Made by a program: the position numbers and the translations under genes. Positions 24,131-36,592 of a stretch of DNA of 64,000 bases are shown here, in pieces; within the stretch, counting starts at the first letter, position 1, and each line of letters begins with the position of its first letter. The notes below the pieces were generated by a model, which was given only the letters and a program-made list of their open reading frames with translations, made no database searches and was not told the origin of the DNA. The DNA comes from Sipunculus nudus (taxonomy: Eukaryota > Annelida > Sipuncula > Golfingiida > Sipunculidae). The stretch spans positions 11,779,508-11,843,507 of the forward strand of contig CM049313.1 in assembly GCA_026874595.1 (NCBI GenBank). Reading direction: 5' to 3'.

Positions 24131-25106
24131 AGTGCTAGGTAGTGCTAAATTAGGTGATACTGATTAACTGTATATGTTCAAAGTTTACTATTAACTTAAT
24201 ATGTACAAAACCCTTTTGTTGGCCAGTCACTACCTTTGTTTAACATCATGTGGTCAATCCACTGGACAGACTGCCCCAATGTGTTTGTTGGGCCAGAATA
24301 ATTCATCTTTAAATTACCCAGTATGATACATATAGGCTTCATATTTGGAACACAGCTAGATTGTTTCATCTTTGATTTACTCTGAAGCTTTCATCATTGT
24401 ACCTTATTTAGTAATGCTTCAATTATGATTAAAGTGGAATTTCTTTGCTATTTAAGTTCTTAACTTTGTAATCAAGTCTACAGTAAGAAATAACTTTATA
24501 TTAGTTTTATACGATTTTTGCTTGTAAAATGTTTGGGTCACATTTCATGTCTATGTTAAGTTTCATTTAATTTCATATAGTATTTTTTGTATAATGTGTA
24601 AAGTCAGCTACATGAAGAAACACAAGTTTAGGTTTACTGCAGCCAGAGTAAATGTAACTGTATCCCTACATGATGCTGCTAGACTTAATGAGGAACCAAT
24701 CAGCTTCATGCTGGTAGCGTCATGGTTATCTGTAATGAGGCTGCCAGATGTCTGGGCAGCGGCAGATTTGAATTGACAGCTGAGCTGGACACCAACTGAC
24801 TGGTCAGCATGCTGTGAACATGTATTTCTTAATATGCTGAAGTCTTTACAAAATGACGACTTAACGTTTGTGTTTGCCAATTCCACTCGCAAAAGCTCGC
24901 GCGACTGCTAGAACAGTTAGGCGACCTCATCCGGACAGTTGGAAAATTAACCAAAAGCATTCTTCCTATATTTTTTTTTATTAGGCGAAGGACAAAAAAA
25001 CCAGAAAGGCTAATTCGCCGAATACGCATACTGACCATGCAGACTTCATTCACCAACACAGAGAAAAGTTTTGATAATTATTTAGAATAAGTGGTTTAAG
25101 TGATTG

Positions 25107-25160
<54 letters not shown>

Positions 25161-26080
25161 GAGATATCTGTGGCGACAATGGATGATTAATTTGTTCTGT
25201 TACACAGGAATTAAATCTATTTATTGAGCATTTATTTTTAAATATGAGAAGAAGTTAATTTACAAAGGCAGCGCGGCATTTCAAGGCTTTTGCTATATGC
25301 AAGGAATTATGGTCTCATGATTGAAGTAATTTCATTTCAGTGGATGTAGAGGTTCAGTAAAACTACACTGAGATCCACCGTGTTTTGAGAAGGGCATAGA
25401 CCAGACAACGCCCACTAAAACACGTGCAGTCTCTTCTTGTTTAAAGTGGGATGTCATGTCAAGTGACCTGGCAACTGCCATTTCAAACCTATGCAATCTG
25501 ACAGTCCGCCTCGGCACTAGAACTTATAATATCTTCAAAAATACTTGATTGTATCATTTTTAAAAATTAGAATGACATTATTTGATGCGTAAATAAGGAG
25601 TACGTATTGTCTGAGAGAGAAACTCGCTCGATGAAACTCAAATTATCTTGCCTTTTCAAGCTGGGGTGCCCGGTGATCGGCAGTCACAGCTGACCGGCTG
25701 GTGTGCAACATCGGCAGATATTGAAGAAAATATATAAACTATGATAATTTTTATGGTCACATTTGATTCCGCGAGTTAAAATGCATATGTCAGACAAATA
25801 TTAGACAGGATAATGGCCTAGAATTTTAGTATGATGACTTTTTCATGATTTTTGGCGTTGTTTCTTGACAGGTATTTAAATTTCAATGACTGACAGCTAC
25901 GCCATCTTGCGGGCCCTTTTTATACTCCGAGTGGGTTTATACGCACCGAGCTCAACGTCTGACGCATCCAGTTCCACATGACTACGACTGCCTACGATCA
26001 CCTATTTGACAACATGGTCACGGCTAGCTAGTCGTTGCCGATATCCTGCTACATGTCGCATTTCTACATGCATTTCTCAT
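24130..26080. other. Unassigned mirrored DNA
   Basis: This is the reverse-complement partner of 7,020-8,937. It holds a (TA)n tract at 25,111-25,156. No conserved frame is shared with the left arm, so I call no gene. Confidence 0.6.
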
Positions 26081-26084
26081 GCTA

Positions 26085-27880
26085 CATTTCCCCCTTTGAC
26101 ACGCGTTAGCAATAGATTCTTTATGCCTGAAGTCAGTCTACAAAAGTACACCGAGATGCACGTGACTCCTCTCCTGTCGAATCAAGTCCTGTCCTAAATA
26201 CAACGCTCGGATTGAATGGTATTTATTAAACGTTAAAACAGTCTCCCCAACCATCAAAATAATTGTTTTTACTGAAGTTAAAACGCCATTTTGAACTGTG
26301 AGCATAGCATATATATTAATTATATTTTGAAGACCCTGGGTGTAGGCGAGAGCAGCGCAACATCTCCAGACTGTACTGGAGAACACATATAAGTATCGGC
26401 AATGCAAGCTCCAAATTTAGAATATCATAATTCTTCTAAGAGATCATTTATGTACACCAAAAACCACCAGGGCGATAGACCCCCAACCTTACGTACAGAT
26501 TATTTAACATTGAACCATCTCCTTATATAGCTATCCACCTGAACCGCGCTCTGAACATTGGTTAAGAAGAAACAAAAAGCCTCCAAAATTTACCCCTATT
26601 TCCTAAATTGAAATTCTTATATAGAAGGCCATCGTGCATGCCATACTAAATCAAAGGCTCTCTGATTATCGAGGCAGCACAGACATATTTAAGATTCTTT
26701 TTCTCTGTAAAATGAAATCACTTCTAGTACTATAAAAGAGGCATGTTATGAGGACATTTGTTTTTGGTAAGCGAACTGTAGACTGTCAGGAACCTGGATC
26801 TGATTTACCATTATAAATTTCAAGCAACGTTCATGCAATATTTATTCGAAAACTATATAAATAACAGAAAGGAGCGAAATTCTTCTGTGTGCATCTGGTT
26901 TTGTGCTGTTTCATTTCCCTTTTGGTATCGTTACAATGAGGCCGCGCTTCAAGCTAACTGGAATTTCTTTCATGTGCAACATTAAATTGAAGAGGTGACA
27001 AAGGTGATCCGTCAATGCATTCCCAGCAAAAATGAGGTGCTCGTTTGTTATACGATCCATACCGCCGGATTTCCCTCTTCTAAGGGCTTTCGCCGCATTG
27101 CGCACTTCTAGTGGTGTTACAACGCCATCTAGGAGCTTGTTTCTACAATTTAATGATACCTTTTTCATGTGGCCAATTGCTCGACCACGTTGTAATACCA
27201 GTCCCCATCAAAATGATCTTGCTTTTTAGGGGTATATATATTTTCGAAATAGTCAGCCCACCCTTCTGCCATATCTTGCGGATTATACGAAATATGACCT
27301 GGAGTGAAGGAAATATCCCTGATATGTTTACTTTTAAACTTTCTTCTCTGTTTAACCATTGTCCAAAATCTATTGATATCGAGTTCTGAGTTATGCAGCT
27401 CTTGGAAGAGCTCTACCTCGGTAACTTGATGAATATGCCCCATTGCGCGTCTGAATTCACATTTCTTAGTTTATACGAACGATATTCACTGCACTTCCAG
27501 CCACGCGGTCTCCCTGCTTCCAACCATTATATTCGTGCGAATCTCATCATGTCATGTTAAGGTTTAGCTAAGGTTTTCCATTTTGGTTTAAGGTACTTTT
27601 TTAAATTTTGGGGGCGGTAAAGTGCAGTTCGCAGTCAAATGTAAACAATTTGTTAAGTTTTTGTAATAATCTTCCAAAGTAGCTTCTTACCGCTTGTTTA
27701 GGTTAGCTTGTAGCACACAGGTGTAACTATATTTTATATGAACGAGAGTTACTTTTTTCCAGTGCAGGGATCCCCTTAGAAGTGGCATGGGTTGAGGAAC
27801 ACAAATGCACATGCTGAGATTAACTGCCACAGGAGGGTGGTCAGAATGGTTAAGTTCGTGGTCATCGTAAATTCTAGACT
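26085..27880 (-). pseudogene. LINE reverse transcriptase, 3'-truncated, right arm
   Basis: This is the minus-strand partner of the left LINE. The linker and fingers are at 27,443-27,165 (DINRFWTMVKQRRKF, DMAEGWADYFENIY) and 27,168-26,911 (KALRRGKSGGMDRITNEHL, VSLKRGLIVTIPKGK). The palm is frameshifted at about 26,700-26,450. The post-palm region is at 26,407-26,138, ending with RSHVHLG. The element then stops abruptly, and the C-terminal third present in the left arm is missing. Inactive. Confidence 0.85.
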
Positions 27881-28490
27881 TTAACAATTTGACTTTTTTT
27901 TTGGTTCCACCAGAATATGATCGATCAATGTTCGATTGCCGCTTACACCCGCGTCATAAGTATAGGATGGACCTTCACGCATTGGATGAATCATCATAGA
28001 TATCATATTGACGTCTTTTAGAAAAGATTGAAATATACCCGTTCGGCACTTGCTACAAGATGGCTGACATAAATTACAATTAAGATCGCCCATGAATATC
28101 ACATGACCAATCGAACAGTATTCGTTGTAAAGTTCATAAAGTAATTAAGTTTTCTCCATATATGTACCTAAATTATGATTGGTGCTTGGTAAATAAACCT
28201 AAAATATACAAAGTGAGAAAGAACCACAGTTAACTCAAATACCTGCAACAAAATCGCACACTTCTATATTGGAATAAATGACACAGCATGTTTAAGAGAC
28301 TATCTCAAAAAAGGCACACACCACCCTTACCACATCTATACGGATCTACAGGGTCCAGGCTGCTGTCAGCCACACCATAACAGCTGAAGTTGCTATTGAT
28401 ACTTTCGAGAGAGTGTAAATTGTCTTTAAACAACCAGTGTTCTGCTAACTCAAGAACAAATGTTTTAGGGTCATCGAGCAGCTCAGCTAC
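27881..28490 (-). pseudogene. LINE endonuclease (EEP-type) domain
   Basis: The minus-strand reading at about 28,490-28,310 contains LAEHWLFKDNLHSLESINSN followed by FSCYGVADSSLDP and RCGKGGV, matching the N-terminal half of the apurinic-like endonuclease of CR1/jockey-type LINEs. The frame at 28,102-27,881 holds IFMGDLNCNL and SGNRTLIDHILVEP, the family's GDxN and S..IDH motifs, which bind metal and perform catalysis. The two parts are separated by stops, so the domain is dead. It continues directly into the reverse transcriptase fragment downstream. Confidence 0.8.
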
Positions 28491-29026
28491 TTACATGCTA
28501 TTGGACATAACACCCCTCTAATTATAAGACACTATTTATATACTTTTTGGTTCAGCCATAACTCAAGAGTAGAGTTAATATGGTCTGGTATAGGTACAAT
28601 AGAACAAATATACAGTGGCCAAGGCTCGAGTCCCAAACTCTGACTTTGGCACAGACATATCCAGGGATTTTTCCAGAATACATACGCAAATCTATAAACT
28701 CTACATCTTTTTTAACGATATCAAATTATAATATGAAACACAGTTTTCTATTTTACCGACGTAATAGCCCACTATATGTCCGTTTCGGTCTCCGCTCCGT
28801 CTCAGCGAGACACCAGTGAACGAGCAATCTATTTATCTGTATTCCTGTTGTTATACATGCGTATGTGGAAAGGGTCATCCTTGTTCAGAGGTGCCCATGA
28901 AGTTGCAATCGGGTTTGGCGTTGTATCAGATGAATTCAAATGACTGCTTGACTGCTGCACACTCGATCTAGTATCAAACTGCCGTCCAGATATCTGGCGT
29001 CAGTTTTGAAGGGCATCTGCATAAGA

Positions 29027-29518
29027 TCAGCTTTCTGGTGAGAAAAAGCGTAATTCTATTTCCGCAATTTTTGCACGCGAATTCAGTGATGTTATTGCGG
29101 ATTCTGCTTTGTGGGCACCGTCTTGGATGTCATTTACTGCAGACCGGAGCCTTCCATAAGACAAGCTGATGTCAATTCCAATTTGCAAACGATCAGTTAC
29201 AGCCTCATTTGTCATTTCTTCTGCACGTCTCTTCACATTATTGATTAAACTGTAATGATTTGCTAAATCGTCCTTCACACCTGTCTCAGAAGTTTCGAAC
29301 GTAGAGCGCATCATGCCAAGTTCACCAAAGCACCTTTTAATATCATTTTTCATGTTTGCCATCTCTACACTTAACTGAGACAATTCAACTGATTGTTTAG
29401 CAATGTAATCCTTCACGTCATTCAATCTTTGAATAGAAAATCGTAAGCCCTCAATTTCTTCATTACATCGACTTATTTGACCATTTTCATATGAGATTTC
29501 TTGTTTTAATTCAGACAC
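29027..29518 (-). CDS. Coiled-coil ORF upstream of LINE endonuclease
   Basis: A 163-residue frame encodes a protein rich in E, S, N, R and L with heptad-like spacing throughout (QISRCNEEIEGLRFSIQRLN, ELSQLSVEMANMKNDIKRC). I see no catalytic motif. It lies about 0.5 kb upstream of the endonuclease fragment on the same strand, and protein-like stretches such as DDPFHIRMYNNRN (about 28,880-28,840) link the two. The most likely identity is the ORF1-like coiled-coil segment of the same LINE. A host coiled-coil exon is less likely. The ATG start is the first in frame. The left arm has lost this region. Confidence 0.5.
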   Translation of the reverse strand: MSELKQEISYENGQISRCNEEIEGLRFSIQRLNDVKDYIAKQSVELSQLSVEMANMKNDIKRCFGELGMMRSTFETSETGVKDDLANHYSLINNVKRRAEEMTNEAVTDRLQIGIDISLSYGRLRSAVNDIQDGAHKAESAITSLNSRAKIAEIELRFFSPES

Positions 29519-29519
29519 A

Positions 29520-30667
29520 GTTTTGTTTGTCTATTAGCAACATTAGTCAAAAGTCATTGACGAATTTTGATGAAATCTTCAGATAGCCCGGCAATGATCG
29601 AAGGAAAAATTGATTAAATTTTGATCCAGATAACATTCTTGTTCCACGAATATTTTAGAGGAAAATGCTGCTTTTCTCACAGTTCCATATTAGGGTAATG
29701 AGCTTATTTGGCGGAGGTCTGCGCTCTCTGGGTGCTTTTCTAGTTTTTATGATGTTTCGAAGAGCAAGAATAATGTCCCCGCCGACCTCTTGCTTAATGA
29801 TATATGGACCTGCTGTTTTACAAATTTGACTGATTTTAAAATAAATTAATAAATTTCAAACATTTCCCTGCATTTAAAATCACTTGTTTTGCATTTTCTT
29901 AATTGACCATGAATTATAAAAAAAAATGCGAGGCTAAAACCTTGGCTACACAAACGGGAATTTTTTTATTGAGATATATACATAATAAAAAGTAATGTAA
30001 CGATAATTCTTTGCAAAAATCGCAGCTTTATTCCGAATGGAAAGATTATTTTCTGGCTTAGGAACCAAACAACAGTAGTGTTAGTCGTATTAAAGACGTT
30101 AATTTTGATTCAGTGACCATATCTAAAATTGCCCGGTTGCTTTTTTTCCTCAGAATTTGGTTTTGTATAGGTAGAAATATCAAGAACAGGCAACTTTACT
30201 AAAGGCATTTATTTTCAAACCAATCTAATGTTGTGACAATATTTCTTGCCTTTTTCATTTTTTTTTAGCCTTTTCAGCTGCTCGTCATCAATGTTTTCAA
30301 CAATGTACTTGAACCTAACCTATTTGTTGGGGGGGGGGGGGGGTTGTAAATTTTTGAATTGCTACTCCGTTTTCAAAAACGAAAAGTTATTTGGTACAAC
30401 AAAGCGTACAACAAGAGTCCGTGCATAAACGCAGGTGCAAACCTCTTTCAGATCAGTGTTAGTCACTCCCCGCAAAAAAACACAAACCACATAATTATAA
30501 ACCTCCAGCAAATCAAGTCACATCTGTGCCAGGCACAGCAGAAGGATTCCAGAGTAATCCTAAGAGAAGCAAAAGTCTACGGCGCACTGCCATGGGTATC
30601 CACGTTCACCTACGGCAGCGACAAGGTAACAATGTTGTCACCGTTTTTCTACGACAATGGCTACTGT
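29520..30667. other. Right-arm-only unassigned DNA
   Basis: This sequence has no partner in the left arm. The 29,520-29,830 part may be the 5' region of the LINE. A 106-codon plus-strand frame at 30,359-30,679 runs into the minisatellite and shows no family motif, so I do not call it a gene. A G run lies at about 30,331-30,343. Confidence 0.5.
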
Positions 30668-30808
30668 TACGACCCGTAATGTAATAACCGGCACATAATG
30701 TAATAACGGCCCATATTGTAATAAAACCGACCCATAATGTAATAATCATACCCTGTCCATATTGTTATAAAACTGGCCCATACTGTAATAACGGCCCATA
30801 ATGTAATA
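30668..30808 (+). repeat. Minisatellite with ATGTAATAA core, second copy
   Basis: It has about seven units of the same type and similar order as 1,111-1,246, beginning after CTGTTACGACCC. It has the same orientation as the first array and a non-mirrored position, so it is not part of the arm-to-arm pairing. Confidence 0.85.
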
Positions 30809-30999
30809 AAAAGTTTTAAAATCAAAGTTTACCAAGAAAATATTTTGCAAGTTATTAACGTAAATGCGCCTACGCGGCTTTGACTTTAACATGTTGGAAA
30901 CCATGGAAATTTTATATTCTAATTTTGAAGATATATAAATATTAAATATTGAACCTCTCTTTAGTTTGACTACATAACGCAAAGACATAAGGCAAACAG

Positions 31000-31263
31000 T
31001 TTTTCAGGAACAGGAAATCCTCCTTATTTGTGAAAATTGCCTCCAAATGTCCTCCTTACATTGCATATTAAAAAAAATGTCCAAATATGGGAGGCAGGGG
31101 TACAACCTCCAATACCCTCCCAATGAACCTGTTAATTACCTTAATGAAACCATGGTTCACAATTTAATAAAAAAATCATTTTTTCATACACTAAAATATA
31201 ACGTATAATAATGATAAAATAATAGTAATAATAATAATAATAATAGTAATAATAATAGTAATA

Positions 31264-31294
<31 letters not shown>

Positions 31295-31378
31295 CACGTG
31301 TATATAACAGTTTTCATAGTACCCATATATACATATTAGCGCCCCCTCCCCCTTTCGAATTTCTGGATCCGCCACTAA
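31000..31378 (-). mobile_element. Truncated GGCGGATCC hAT5-like element
   Basis: On the minus strand it starts TAGTGGCGGATCCAGAAATT and shares the CCCATATTTGGAC and ATGCAATGTAAGGAGG blocks with 9,659-10,083. It contains TA and TAA/TAG microsatellites (31,225-31,290) and has lost its far end. It is present only in the right arm. Confidence 0.6.
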
Positions 31379-31424
31379 TCATGGCCCCCTCTCCTCCCTC
31401 AATCCTGTGTGTGTATATATATAT

Positions 31425-32169
31425 TGTTACGGAACCTAATATAAACAGATCACGTATGCGTGATGAACACAAATTTTGTAATGGAGATAAATAAATCAGA
31501 TTCTGTAACACTAGGCAGCGGGAAATGTCTAGGGGAATGAATAAAGAAGTCAGTGGTTTTTTGTTAACAAATAATTAACAAAAAAAACTAAAATTTATTC
31601 TTAAAACAACCCTAACAATACAATAGACTAAATCAATACAATTATACAGTAAAACAGCGTTATAGCGACAAGTCAATACAATCACACAGAAAGAAAATGG
31701 TACAGTACCTGGATACCAATACCGTCGCCACGATAAGTCCTTTAAATGTAAACTCTCGGAGAATGAAAGTCCAGTGGAAAGTTCTTGTAACAACACAGAA
31801 AGTAAACTGAAGTCCAAATAAATAAAATCTTTGAACATCTATGATTGCCGCTTTTTTTCGGATAAGGTCTTAGAATCCTACACACGCTTCTGCGTCCTCT
31901 GGTATCTGCTCTGCTGTCTGCCCCCTGGTTCTAAACAACAGCCCCTTTATATACCTTCACACCGCAAGCCTGGAATTTTGCGCTTCTCGAACAGCCTATA
32001 AGGACCCATCGCTGTGTATCTAAACATACCAGGCTCATCACGTGACCCACGACCAAGCGTGAAAGCTCAAGGCCCACATGACAACGAGAGTTCAACCAGT
32101 ATGGATTAAACATAAAATGTAACAACAACACGAGTTACGCCCGTGTCACATAATAGAGCACCTGTAACA
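31425..32169 (-). mobile_element. Solo LTR, right mirrored copy
   Basis: This 745-bp mirror of 1,888-2,673 has TGTTAC...GTAACA ends, a TATA box and an AATAAA in the same order on the minus strand. It is flanked by TA tracts. Because both arms share it, it was inserted before the large inverted duplication. Confidence 0.8.
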
Positions 32170-32326
32170 ATATATATATATACAAGTGTATTAGTTTTAA
32201 TGGACATAGGCGCTTAAATAAATCCTAGAAATGTAGCCAGAAGAAATATCAAGGTGTTTCAGCAAACCAAAATTCATCAATACTTGTTTTTGTACACGTA
32301 GAAGCCAAAATACAACAGCCGTTTAT

Positions 32327-32364
<38 letters not shown>

Positions 32365-32876
32365 GTTATTTTGTTTAAATACTTTATCCTTTTTAAACAC
32401 TGATTCAACAAAAGGATAAACATGAATCATGGCCATATTTTGCTCATATTAGCTTGGTCACCGTTTTAAACAGTTAGTCATTATGGGATCCAGTGGTTTT
32501 TCATACTTGTGTGTTCACTTACACATTCGTGTCTCGAGAAGTCAATATTTGAATTGTCAAAGTTAATTTGCATGAAATTTTATTTTTTTTTAAATAATTG
32601 TTTGTCAATTTTTAATGATCGCCATTTTATATAACAAGGAATAAATCAAATCAAGAAAAATCTTATTAGTGTCGTCATTCATATGAGATAAACAGTGATT
32701 TTTATCATGCTGGAATAAGGTATCGATAAAGGCGACATTTATTTTAAAGTTTTAAAATTTCGCTTGTTAACTTATTCCATGCTTTTGCGTGGACATAATA
32801 TCTATAGGTAAAATATCTTATCTTTAATTTCTGCTATCCCATCTAACGTAAGTTGCTTCTCGGGAACATGGGCACT

Positions 32877-33484
32877 GGTGCATCAGTTTCCACAAATATA
32901 CTCTCAAAATTCATTTACCGCCTCCTATTCTCAGAAAGTCAACGGTTTTATCCATTTTTTTTTTTTTTTTCAAAAGACGATATACACAGTGTACAAAACA
33001 TTGGCAATATTTGACACTAAACGCACATTACACAACCATTATAGAGTTACAATCTGTATTATGCCTCATTGATACAACACTTTTATCTAAAATCGAACAT
33101 AGTAATCAATGGCACTGATACCATTACATCAGTTTTGCATAGACCTTAGAAGTCAAAATGAGTTAAAAATATGTCGTCAGGTTCAATTATCGAGTATTCA
33201 GGATGTTCAAATCAGGTGGTGTCAAGAAAAGAGGATGATCGGGCACAATTACTGGCCTAAAACAGGATAATCCCAGTAGGATAAAACATTAATCTACACA
33301 TATTAAATGAATTTACCATGATGTGAACAATATTTATCCTTATTAATGTATAATACAAATATTTTGTAATAATTATTTCTTTCCATCAACAGTAAAACCG
33401 AGAAAAACCAGAATTCAGAAAACTGATCAGGCTCAAACAGTTCCCATTTGTTTAACCAGCGGATGACAAGGGTACAAAATCAAC

Positions 33485-33568
<84 letters not shown>

Positions 33569-34321
33569 ATAACTTAACATCCGGTATATGTGCGTATTCT
33601 TTTAACTGATATGTGCAGTAATAAATATAACGATAATGGGTAAAACAACGGTACCTTTAACCTCGTTCACTCTAAGCAAACTTCTACTTTGAATATAGCT
33701 AACCCGTTGCAAAGTATTTTTAATATCTTCAAACAAGAGTTCTGTAACATCATCTCTTGTCTTGATAGTCTATGGCTGGGGTTTGTCCTTTGGATTGCAT
33801 TCCTGTCGAGCCGATAGGGCAAAAAGGGCGATCTCTTCATAGAACCACAAGTTGGCGGTAAATTTGGTAACGGTATGTTTAAGAATTCTCACATTTGATT
33901 TCTTTCCAATGTATGTTTCAGAACACTTATTACACTAATCAACTAATGTCACTAATTACATATCACTTTTGTCATGTCCTCCAAAAGAAGTTGGCAGCAA
34001 CAGGCGTTGCATTTATTTTTTTTCTAAATGTTATACTAATATCTATATATATGCTGTCCATCCAGAATATATCTACTCCTACAAAATATATGATATTTTT
34101 CTTTGATTAAGGCATCGTTCATGATCGGTATCGATTTGAACAAGAAGTCCATTTTATTAGGCTGTCCACCACTAAACATTCTCACCTGGTCCTTCATCTC
34201 TGGTTTTCCCCGAGTTCCATTTCCTCTGTCTTGTTTTTTCCCAAGGTGTATTTATTCTCTTTACAAGTATATATTATCCTCGCCTTTCTTTCCCTTAATT
34301 GTTTATGAGTAACAAATTGTT
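32877..34321. other. Intergenic, with (TA)n(GA)n microsatellite
   Basis: This is the first sequence outside the palindrome. It holds a compound (TA)n(GA)n microsatellite at 33,489-33,562. I see no splice-flanked or motif-bearing frame. Confidence 0.6.
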
Positions 34322-34713
34322 CTTGCTTCCGTGGTCTAAGGGTAGACCACATGGCTCAAATCCGGAAAATAGCGAGTTCATATTTGAGTGCGGGGGGATT
34401 TTTCACGGTCAGACCCCACCAAGGATGGGCGCTCTGCAGTTTTAATGGGAAGACTGTACTCAGGAGCTGTGATTCACTCACAAATGAGTGCGAATTTAAG
34501 GGGTACCGCGGTGTTATGACCCTAGCAACGGGCATGACACACCCAGGACCTATATACAGAAGTGGTATATCGAGCTTGGTTGACGCTAGAATTATTTCAT
34601 GTAAGCGCTTGTCACGTGGTCCGAAACCGGAACCGGAATTCTGCAGATATACAAAGTACTTATTTAAGCAAGAATTCAAATGGAGGCGGTTCCTCCTCAT
34701 AACAAAATCTTAA
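34322..34713 (+). repeat. tRNA-derived SINE-like repeat
   Basis: An A-box-like GTGGTCTAAGGG (about 34,331) and a B-box-like GAGTTCATATTTGAG (about 34,374) are about 40 bp apart, as in a tRNA-derived polymerase III promoter. A body of about 300 bp follows, ending in an AAAATCTTAAAAATAAAG tail. Open frames on both strands across it are incidental. It could also be a decayed tRNA pseudogene next to unrelated DNA. Confidence 0.45.
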
Positions 34714-34753
34714 AAATAAAGTTCAAAATTGACCTTCAGATCAGGGGGTCTCC

Positions 34754-36592
34754 TTGACATCGTTCATTCGTGCATTATTGTATATGACAAGCTGCAATGC
34801 CATAAGAGTTGAACGTGTGATTTTCAAATGTATTTATAACTTTTATGTAAACAATAACAAATTTACTCGGTTTCAGTCTGAATTTACGCCTGGTAATTCT
34901 ACTGTTTGTCAGCTTCTTAATATTTACCATGTCTTTTGTGAAGCACTGGATAACAAGAAAGATGTTAAAGTTGTATTTTTAGACATAAGTCGTGCATTTG
35001 ATAGAGTTTGGCATAAAGGGTCATTATTAAAATTAGAGAACACAGGTACTAAAGGTAACCTTTTAAAATCGTTTGAGTCATATTTCATCATGAGACAACA
35101 GAAGGTACTAATTAAAGGGGAATCACCTGAATGGGGAATTCTCCAAGCCGATGTCCCGCAAGGCACAGTCTTAGTACCATTATTGTTTTTAGTATTCATA
35201 AACGATATTTGCGAAGGAATGAGCAGCAACATTCGATTATTTGCGGATGATACAACTATTTTTGTTGTGAACTAACATTTTTAAACAATATACTCCAAAT
35301 TAATCAAGATCTTATAAACATACTCCAATGGACCAAATTATGGTTAGTTTAGTTTAATATTCAGAAGACAGTTGCGATGTCAGTTACCCGACAACAAAAC
35401 CTTCGTGACCATCAAAGTTTAACTATTGCAAATTCCAGTATTCCTTTCAGTTTTTATCATAAACATTTGGGCATCACCATATCTAACGATTTATCTTGGA
35501 CTGATCATATCAACTCTATCTACAAGAAGGCACTTATTCGATTAAACATTTTAAAGGCCTTAAAATATAAGCTTGATCGAAAGTTGCTCGAAAATATCTA
35601 CTTCAGTTATGTGAGACCAGTCTTAGAATATGGTAATATGATATGGGATAATTGCTCTAACAAGGATTCAATAAAACTAGAATCTGTACAGTTTGAGGCA
35701 GCACGTATTGTAAGTGGTTGTATTAAGACTGCATCACACAGTTCCCTTCTTGCAGAACTCGGATGGGAACTATTGTCCTCCCGTCGGAGGCGACATAATC
35801 TCGAAATGTTTTATAAAATCATAAAGAGTGCTGCTACGCAACACCTTGCATCCTTGCTCTCTGGTACTGTTTAAGAAAGATCTGATAGGTAACCCTAACG
35901 TAATCGTTCAAATATTGATAATATATACTGTCGAATTAAGAAATATTTCCGCTCGTTCATCCCCCTCTGTGTCCGGCTCTGCAACGAGTTGAACGATGAT
36001 ATTAAGTTTTCCTCAACATTTATAGAATTAAGAAATAAATTGTTGAAAAACACTAAAACCAGCAATCCTTTATTTTATCTCGGTGACAGGCGTGTTAACG
36101 TATTGCATGCGAAACTACGTATGGGGTGCAGGTATGACCTGTTTAAAATGGGGTTAGTTGAAGATAATAAATGCGTATGTGGTGATAAATGTGAGAATAC
36201 AAAATATTTTTTTCTTGAATGTCCATTGTATACTCGACAGGGACAAAAATTATTTGAATCCTTGAAGGTTATACCCAGGATCAGGAATATGTCAGTTTTG
36301 TATCCATCATTACTGCTATTTGGTTTGAACGAAATATCATATTGTAACAATAGAAAGGTTTTCATCTTTGTACATGAATATATTGTATCCACTAAGAGAT
36401 TTTAATTTTAATTATTTAATTTATCAATAAGAGACTGTGACCTACAAAGCTTGTTCATTTACATCATCATTTGAATGTATATTATGTTGCATATCGTATT
36501 GTACACTGCTGATGCGAGAGGCATTTACATAGCAGTATTGCTGTTTTCTAATCACATATTTACAATAAAATTATGTTTAAACTAAACTAACA
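34754..36592 (+). pseudogene. CR1/jockey-superfamily LINE, 5'-truncated
   Basis: Three frames cover the reverse transcriptase and C-terminus. Frame 34,754-35,275 has VVFLDISRAFDRVWHKGSLL, a diverged PQGTVLVPLLFLVFINDI and the catalytic RLFADDTT box. Frame 35,377-35,874 is the thumb and connection, with YKHLGITISNDLSWTDHI-like and YSYVRPVLEYG-like motifs. Frame 35,989-36,405 has the C-terminal cysteine motif CVCGDKCENTKYFFLECPLY. AATAAA-like sequence and an AAACTAAACTAA tail end the copy at about 36,592. It is distinct from the LINE in the palindrome. The N-terminal endonuclease is missing and stops separate the frames, so it is inactive, although the catalytic FADD is intact. Confidence 0.85.

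Larger units (their letters stand above)
18360..32876 (-). repeat. Right arm of giant inverted repeat
   Basis: This is the reverse-complement partner of 1-15,595. Segments found only here are about 27,940-31,398 (LINE 5' part, a minisatellite and unassigned DNA), 19,281-19,638 (about 360 bp, unassigned) and 20,076-20,136 (a copied patch). Similarity ends within a base or two of the pair 1/32,876, which is the window edge, so the outer breakpoint is not defined on the left side. Both arms carry the same old transposable elements at mirrored places, so the duplication happened after those insertions. Confidence 0.92.

Noticed and set aside
1-32876. Long-terminal-inverted-repeat DNA transposon spanning the whole palindrome
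   Set aside because: No transposase, integrase or polymerase gene lies at the centre, and no outer target duplication can be tested because the left end is cut by the window.
34351-34713. 120-codon frame and its antisense 114-codon partner
   Set aside because: Both cross the SINE-like repeat; overlapping frames on both strands reflect composition.
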